Shown here in pieces: positions 59,817 through 64,000 of a DNA stretch of 64,000 nucleotides; the first letter of the stretch is position 1, and the number at the start of each line of letters is the position of its first letter. The notes under the pieces were generated by a model, which saw nothing but the letters and a program-made list of their open reading frames with translations, did not search any database and was not told the DNA's origin. Origin of the DNA: Clostridiales bacterium (GTDB taxonomy: Bacteria > Bacillota > Clostridia > Lachnospirales > Lachnospiraceae); contig JAGZHZ010000002.1 of the NCBI GenBank assembly GCA_018366495.1, positions 1 through 64,000 of the forward strand, in the 5' to 3' direction. Made by a program: the position numbers and the translations under genes.

Positions 59817-61643
59817 TTATTTTTTTATATCTTTTTGATTATCCTGCAAATTCAGATAATGGTTCCAGAAGTTCTCTTCCGTCAATTCCCTGTAGCGAGT
59901 TCTGTACTGTTCCTTTGCTGTCTCATAATGGCGGTCAATATAGCGCATTACTTTAAAAAGCTTTCTGTAGCATTCAAAAAACTGCCGCAGACTTCTCTTT
60001 ACTGCCACTCCATTGCCATTTTGATCCATAAACACAATTTTATCCGCTCTGTATAAGCGATAGACATTGTCATATGGCGTAACAACAAGTGCTTTCCCTC
60101 GTTTTGCAGGCAAAAAATATCCGTTTAAAGTCAAGATTTGAAGTATTTTTCTCTGATGACTGATGCTCTCTTCTTTTTGAATCTTTGCAGACTGATCCGG
60201 ATACAGGTCTTTCTCCTCCAGCCCCCAGTGACCTTTCAGTTCCTGCCGCGGTTTCGCCTTATAATTGAGTGCTGAGACTTTTTGGTGCAGAAGCTGTCCA
60301 TCCTGTTGTTCCAGCCAGTCAATTCCCTTGCAGAAATCAATGGCTCCTCTTAAGTTTAAATCTACATATTGATAGCGATATCTGGCAACATTGCCGCTGA
60401 CCCATTTAAACAGAATCTGTTTAAACTGGCGTTTCCCATATTTTCGATCGTGAATGGCATTTACAATCGCCAGGTTTCGGATATCATAATATTCCAGCGT
60501 CCCCGGCATCTTATTCTCAAACGCCTCATGCCACACGCAGATGCCATTCAAAAATAGGAAACCAATTCCTGTCCGTATCCCATATTCGATATCATCCCGA
60601 TGAATAAAAATCGGAAGAGGAAGCTTTTCTTTTTCGATCATTCTGGCAGGAACACAGCTGTACCACCAGCCAGTATATTCCACCTGCTCATGTTCCAGCT
60701 CGTTTTTCAGTACAAGCATCTTATCGCGCATATCCCAGTTATGATGCAGCGCATAGATATTACCGCTGTTCCATTGTGCCCCACATTCATATTGAATATA
60801 CGGAGTATCCAGTCTCATAAGCGCGCCTCCGATTGTATAGTCGAGATATCTCTCTTTTAGCAGTGTCAACAACGCATACGTACGCTCAATCGAAGCCGGC
60901 AGAATTACTGCATCATCATCCATCATCACAACATGCGTCACTTTATCGTGACATTCCAATATTCCCCTTGTAAATCCTCCGACCCCTCCGGCATTTTTAT
61001 TCTTAAATACAAAAATGCCTGGAATCTGACTGATTTCTTCCGGGAGAGACTGACCATTATCCGCAATATAGACAGAGATCTTTCCATACAGTTCTGAATC
61101 CGGATTCTCCAAAAAGGCTTTCCGCAGAATTTTCATATTTCGCTCCACATATGCCTCTCTTTTAAATGTGCAGATGTTCAGCCCCAGATGAACGCGTCTT
61201 CTGTGGACATCTTTTGTAACATATGCTCCTCCGTACAGGATTCCTGTTCCTCCTATGCTCCTGCATGAGAAGTAAAAAATTCCCGTTTTCTCCAATGTGC
61301 CAAATTCCAGTATTTTTTCTTCTTTTTTTTCTGCTTCAATAATCTGCTCTGAAATTTTTTTTGTATGACATACGCCCTGGTGCAAAAATTTGTGATATAA
61401 GACAATACGGAACTTTCCCTGAAAAATCATCTTCAGAGAAACTTCCGTTACCATCGTGTATTTCTTCCATTTTCCCGCAGAAAAACTGTTCAGATACGTA
61501 TCAAATACAATTTTCTGACCATCCTGCAAAAAGATCTCTCCATTTGCAGGTCCATATTCCAGTTTTTCCTTGCTGTCATAATATAATGCTCTCTTTTCTT
61601 TTTCCATTTTAGCAGGAAAAAGCAGTTTCTGCAGTTCTATCAT
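59817..61643 (-). CDS. GlfT2-like galactofuranosyltransferase 2
   Basis: This 608-residue paralogue has the same three-part plan. Key motifs are NAGGVGGFTRG near 217, VVMMDDDAVILP (DDD at about 242-244), YTGWWYSCVPA and FIHRDDIEYGIR with CVWHEAF. The start at 61643 follows AGGGTGAGAGAG and lies 10 bp after the ATPase gene; the frame to 61694 overlaps that gene. The two copies share motifs but are diverged, suggesting different roles rather than recent duplication. One could add the first residues and the other extend, as GlfT1 and GlfT2 do. Confidence 0.87.
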   Translation of the reverse strand: MIELQKLLFPAKMEKEKRALYYDSKEKLEYGPANGEIFLQDGQKIVFDTYLNSFSAGKWKKYTMVTEVSLKMIFQGKFRIVLYHKFLHQGVCHTKKISEQIIEAEKKEEKILEFGTLEKTGIFYFSCRSIGGTGILYGGAYVTKDVHRRRVHLGLNICTFKREAYVERNMKILRKAFLENPDSELYGKISVYIADNGQSLPEEISQIPGIFVFKNKNAGGVGGFTRGILECHDKVTHVVMMDDDAVILPASIERTYALLTLLKERYLDYTIGGALMRLDTPYIQYECGAQWNSGNIYALHHNWDMRDKMLVLKNELEHEQVEYTGWWYSCVPARMIEKEKLPLPIFIHRDDIEYGIRTGIGFLFLNGICVWHEAFENKMPGTLEYYDIRNLAIVNAIHDRKYGKRQFKQILFKWVSGNVARYRYQYVDLNLRGAIDFCKGIDWLEQQDGQLLHQKVSALNYKAKPRQELKGHWGLEEKDLYPDQSAKIQKEESISHQRKILQILTLNGYFLPAKRGKALVVTPYDNVYRLYRADKIVFMDQNGNGVAVKRSLRQFFECYRKLFKVMRYIDRHYETAKEQYRTRYRELTEENFWNHYLNLQDNQKDIKK

Positions 61644-61653
61644 CTCTCTCACC

Positions 61654-62406
61654 CTACTTCTTATCCTGTTCCAGTGCTTCCATATAGGCATCACAGACAG
61701 TATTTACATCTCCTGCCATCATCTGCTGACCTTTGTTAATCCATATTGCATGATCACACAGTTTTTTTACAGAATCAATATTATGTGAAACATATAAAAG
61801 TGTCGTGCCTCCGCTGAGCATTTGCGTCATACGCTGATTGCATTTTTTTCTGAAACGTGCATCTCCGACCGCCAGAATCTCATCCACCACCAAAATATCG
61901 GGATTAACCATTGTTGCCACTGAGAATCCGAGTCTCGCCTTCATACCAGAGGAAAAGTTTTTGATCGGGGAATCCAAAAACTTATTCAGATCTGCAAATT
62001 CCACAATCTCATCAAAATGCTCATCCATAAATTTTTTAGAATGACCTAAAACGGTTCCATTCAGATAAATATTTTCTCTTGCTGTCAGATTCATATCGAA
62101 TCCTGCTCCAAGTTCGATCAGAGGAGCAATCTCCCCTCGCACAATCACTTCCCCTTTATACGGTTTCATGATTCCGCTGATTGCCTTGAGCAGCGTAGAC
62201 TTTCCAGAACCATTTGTTCCAATCAGACCCCACGCTTCCCCTTTTTTTATCTTTAGATTGATATCCTTCAGGGCAAGAAATTCCTGAAACATCAATTCTT
62301 TTTTCACCAATTTAACAAAATATTCTTTCAGATTATCTACTTTCTCGCTTGCCAGATTGAAGCGGATTGTAAGATCATTTACTTCAATGATATACTTTTC
62401 TTCCAT
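61654..62406 (-). CDS. wzt: Polysaccharide ABC exporter ATPase Wzt without carbohydrate-binding domain
   Basis: This 250-residue ATPase has Walker A GTNGSGKST, the signature FSSGMKARLG and Walker B ILVVDEILAVGD. It ends soon after the ATPase fold (DVNTVCDAYMEALEQ). It lacks the roughly 180-residue Wzt-C domain found in the unit A copy, so it should not read a chain cap. This matches the Klebsiella D-galactan I style of export, where synthesis and export are coupled. It lies 16 bp after its permease gene. Confidence 0.92.
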   Translation of the reverse strand: MEEKYIIEVNDLTIRFNLASEKVDNLKEYFVKLVKKELMFQEFLALKDINLKIKKGEAWGLIGTNGSGKSTLLKAISGIMKPYKGEVIVRGEIAPLIELGAGFDMNLTARENIYLNGTVLGHSKKFMDEHFDEIVEFADLNKFLDSPIKNFSSGMKARLGFSVATMVNPDILVVDEILAVGDARFRKKCNQRMTQMLSGGTTLLYVSHNIDSVKKLCDHAIWINKGQQMMAGDVNTVCDAYMEALEQDKK

Positions 62407-62422
62407 ATTCCCACCATTTTCT

Positions 62423-63211
62423 TTAGATATATAAGATAAAACGATCCTGTGACCGTTTAAATGTCCAGGCGCCTATTCCCAGCATCACAAATGCAATGAT
62501 CCATCCCATAATAAACACTCTTGGCTCTGTCATATGTCCTTCATAGATGAAATCTCGGAACTGCTGAATATAGTAATATAACGGGTTAAATGTTTTGATA
62601 AAATTCTGAAGCTGCAGCGGCAGGGAAGCAAGAGGATAAAAGATAGCAGACAAATACATCCACGCTGTCGTGATTGCCTTATAAATGTACTGCATATCTC
62701 TGAAAAATACGTTTGCCTGTGCCAAAAACAGTCCTAATCCCATACAGAAAATATAAATCTGAATCACTACAAGAGGGAATAAGAAAAAATATGGTGTAAA
62801 TTTTGCTCTTGTCGCAATCATTACAATTAAAAGAGCGCCAAGAGAAAGTACAAAGTCTACAAGACAGCTTGTCACTTTTGCGAATGTAAAAATATACTTC
62901 GGCACATACGTCTTTTTAATCAGTGAAGCATTCGCTATAATTGATCTCATTGCTGCATTTGTAGAAGTTGTCATAAATTCAAATAATGTTCGTCCCGTCA
63001 AAAGATAGACCGGAAAGTTTTCAATGTGTTTGTCAAACATTGTTGAAAATACAATCGTCATAACGATCATAATCAATAACGGGTTTAAAACACTCCAGAC
63101 ATATCCAAGGAAACTTCTTCTGTATTTCAATTTTAAATCTCTTGATACCAGCTGAATGACAAGGTCCTTGTATTTATAAAATGTCTGAATTTCTGATTTT
63201 AATGCATCCAT
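62423..63211 (-). CDS. wzm: Polysaccharide ABC exporter permease Wzm
   Basis: This 262-residue ABC-2 permease of about six helices has SRDLKLKYRRSFLGYVWSVL near the N-terminus and FNPLYYYIQQFRDFIYEG near the C-terminus. I prefer the ATG at 63211, which AAGGTGG precedes by 8 bases, over the GTG at 63223. It overlaps the end of the upstream glycosyltransferase gene by 13 bases. With the adjacent ATPase it forms the unit B exporter. Confidence 0.92.
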   Translation of the reverse strand: MDALKSEIQTFYKYKDLVIQLVSRDLKLKYRRSFLGYVWSVLNPLLIMIVMTIVFSTMFDKHIENFPVYLLTGRTLFEFMTTSTNAAMRSIIANASLIKKTYVPKYIFTFAKVTSCLVDFVLSLGALLIVMIATRAKFTPYFFLFPLVVIQIYIFCMGLGLFLAQANVFFRDMQYIYKAITTAWMYLSAIFYPLASLPLQLQNFIKTFNPLYYYIQQFRDFIYEGHMTEPRVFIMGWIIAFVMLGIGAWTFKRSQDRFILYI

Positions 63212-64000
63212 CTGCTTTTCCACCTTTCTGAAATGTCAAATACTGTTTTTGCCGCAGGATAAAGATAAAAAGAAGAGGTGCGCAGCATCCGGACAGCTCT
63301 GTTTGTCACTTTTCCGTAAATAATCGGGTATTCTTTTTTCACCATTCGGTCAAACTGCATCATCTTTTTTCTTTGTTCGCGGCTGATCGGATAACTTAAA
63401 AATATCTTAAACCGGCTCGTCACCATACGCGCCAGAATATTTTCTATATAATTCAGATAATATTGCGGAATATCATGATCTCTTTGTTCTGTATAATAAT
63501 GTAAAAGTCTTGTCAGAACACGGTCAAAATTTTCTTCATGCCGCTGCATTCCTTTTAAGTTCATGCTCTGTGTCGGAAGCCCAATCCGATAGCGGTATAC
63601 ATATTCATTCAGACACGTCACCGTCTCTATATAAGGAATCGGAAACAGGACAAATTCCATATCCACATAATAGCAGTGTTCATCCAGTTTCGGCATATAT
63701 TTTCTGAGCAGTTCTGTTTTAAATGTCACTGCGTGCATCTTAAAGTAAGCATCGCTTCCAATTTCTGAGAATCTGTACTCCCGACCATATTCCACATCCT
63801 GAAATGGATGTTTTCTCTCTGCTTTCACACGATGCGTCCCATCTGCCAGCCAATAATAATTTGTCACTACGAGATCGGACTCGGTTGCGCTCAGGCATTT
63901 CATCAGATTCTCAAACGGCATTCGCTTTACATAGTCGTCAGAATCCACTACTTTAAAGTATTTTCCCATGGCTTCTCGCAGCCCGCAGTTGATGGTAGAC
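63199..64000 (-). CDS. GT2 glycosyltransferase, 5' end beyond the window
   Basis: The visible part carries the middle and end of a GT2 enzyme. Just inside the edge it reads STINCGLREAMGKYFKVVDS followed by DDY, the canonical metal-binding segment, so the GT-A N-terminal strands lie beyond 64000. The C-terminal half is helical (YYVDMEFVLFPIPYIETVT, HEENFDRVLTRLLHYY) and ends in a basic RWKSRWMH tail. Its stop overlaps the permease start. It belongs to unit B; the sugar is unknown. Confidence 0.85.
   Translation of the reverse strand, partial: STINCGLREAMGKYFKVVDSDDYVKRMPFENLMKCLSATESDLVVTNYYWLADGTHRVKAERKHPFQDVEYGREYRFSEIGSDAYFKMHAVTFKTELLRKYMPKLDEHCYYVDMEFVLFPIPYIETVTCLNEYVYRYRIGLPTQSMNLKGMQRHEENFDRVLTRLLHYYTEQRDHDIPQYYLNYIENILARMVTSRFKIFLSYPISREQRKKMMQFDRMVKKEYPIIYGKVTNRAVRMLRTSSFYLYPAAKTVFDISERWKSRWMH

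Noticed and set aside
31240..64000. Identification as the Ruminococcus gnavus glucorhamnan cluster
   Set aside because: Rhamnosyltransferase-like genes are suggestive, but there are no rml genes here and half the locus points to galactofuranose and pyruvate. Species or product identity cannot be claimed from this sequence.
1..64000. tRNA, rRNA, prophage or intact insertion sequences
   Set aside because: No tRNA-like cloverleaf, rRNA segment, integrase, transposase or phage structural gene was recognised on either strand.

Overview
This window most likely comes from a gut-type Lachnospiraceae (Clostridia, Firmicutes). The support is AT-rich intergenic DNA, strong AGGAGG-type ribosome sites, a tryptophan T-box leader, a YesM/YesN-type two-component system, an LCP (LytR-CpsA-Psr) cell-wall ligase and many K/E-rich Gram-positive proteins. 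The species cannot be fixed from the sequence alone.

Layout, left to right. 1-8 kb: two secreted GH3 glycosidases flank a secreted parvulin-type foldase, all on the minus strand. 8-10 kb: a plus-strand pair, a small alarmone synthetase overlapping a CPA2-type antiporter, is driven by a consensus promoter framed by a 14-bp perfect inverted repeat. 10-13.4 kb: a three-gene importer of the TrpXYZ type sits behind a T-box leader whose specifier reads UGG. 13.5-23.4 kb: a galactose-type ABC importer (mglB-mglA-mglC, with a hairpin after mglB) lies downstream of two extra membrane-tethered sugar-binding proteins, a histidine kinase, its AraC-type regulator, a frameshifted small ORF and an acidic tail-anchored protein. 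23.5-26.6 kb: a plus-strand cassette holds an ArnC-like glycosyltransferase, an ATP-grasp ligase and two four-helix EamA/SMR proteins. 26.7-31.1 kb: housekeeping genes rpoD, a clpX with an attenuator-like leader, and a membrane-anchored HtrA protease.

31.2-64 kb is one long minus-strand surface-polysaccharide locus that runs off the right edge. It splits into two transcription units at about 49 kb, where a terminator and a new promoter lie back to back. Unit A (48.9 down to 31.2 kb) has a polyprenyl-linked glycosyltransferase, Wzm and Wzt with a C-terminal carbohydrate-binding domain, two tandem-domain GT2 enzymes, a WsaF-like rhamnosyltransferase, an adjacent methyltransferase and kinase-like/coiled-coil pair resembling a split WbdD chain terminator, a DUF2142 membrane protein, a WecE-type sugar aminotransferase, a WbaP-type initiating phosphotransferase, two more GT2s and an LCP ligase. 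It reads as a glycan that is initiated, elongated, capped, exported by the cap-reading ABC transporter and attached to the wall.

Unit B (64 down to 49 kb) has a second Wzm/Wzt pair without the carbohydrate-binding domain, two GlfT2-like galactofuranosyltransferases, UDP-galactopyranose mutase, and two remarkable fusions joining polysaccharide pyruvyl transferase domains to ferredoxin/FrhB oxidoreductase domains. The larger, 1776 residues, has three pyruvyltransferase domains, one intact ferredoxin-FrhB domain and one FrhB-like domain that has lost its cysteines. I infer a pyruvylated, galactofuranose-containing glycan. The FrhB modules directly flank glf, whose enzyme needs reduced flavin, so a dedicated electron-donor role is a testable idea. 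This fusion system is the most interesting part of the window.
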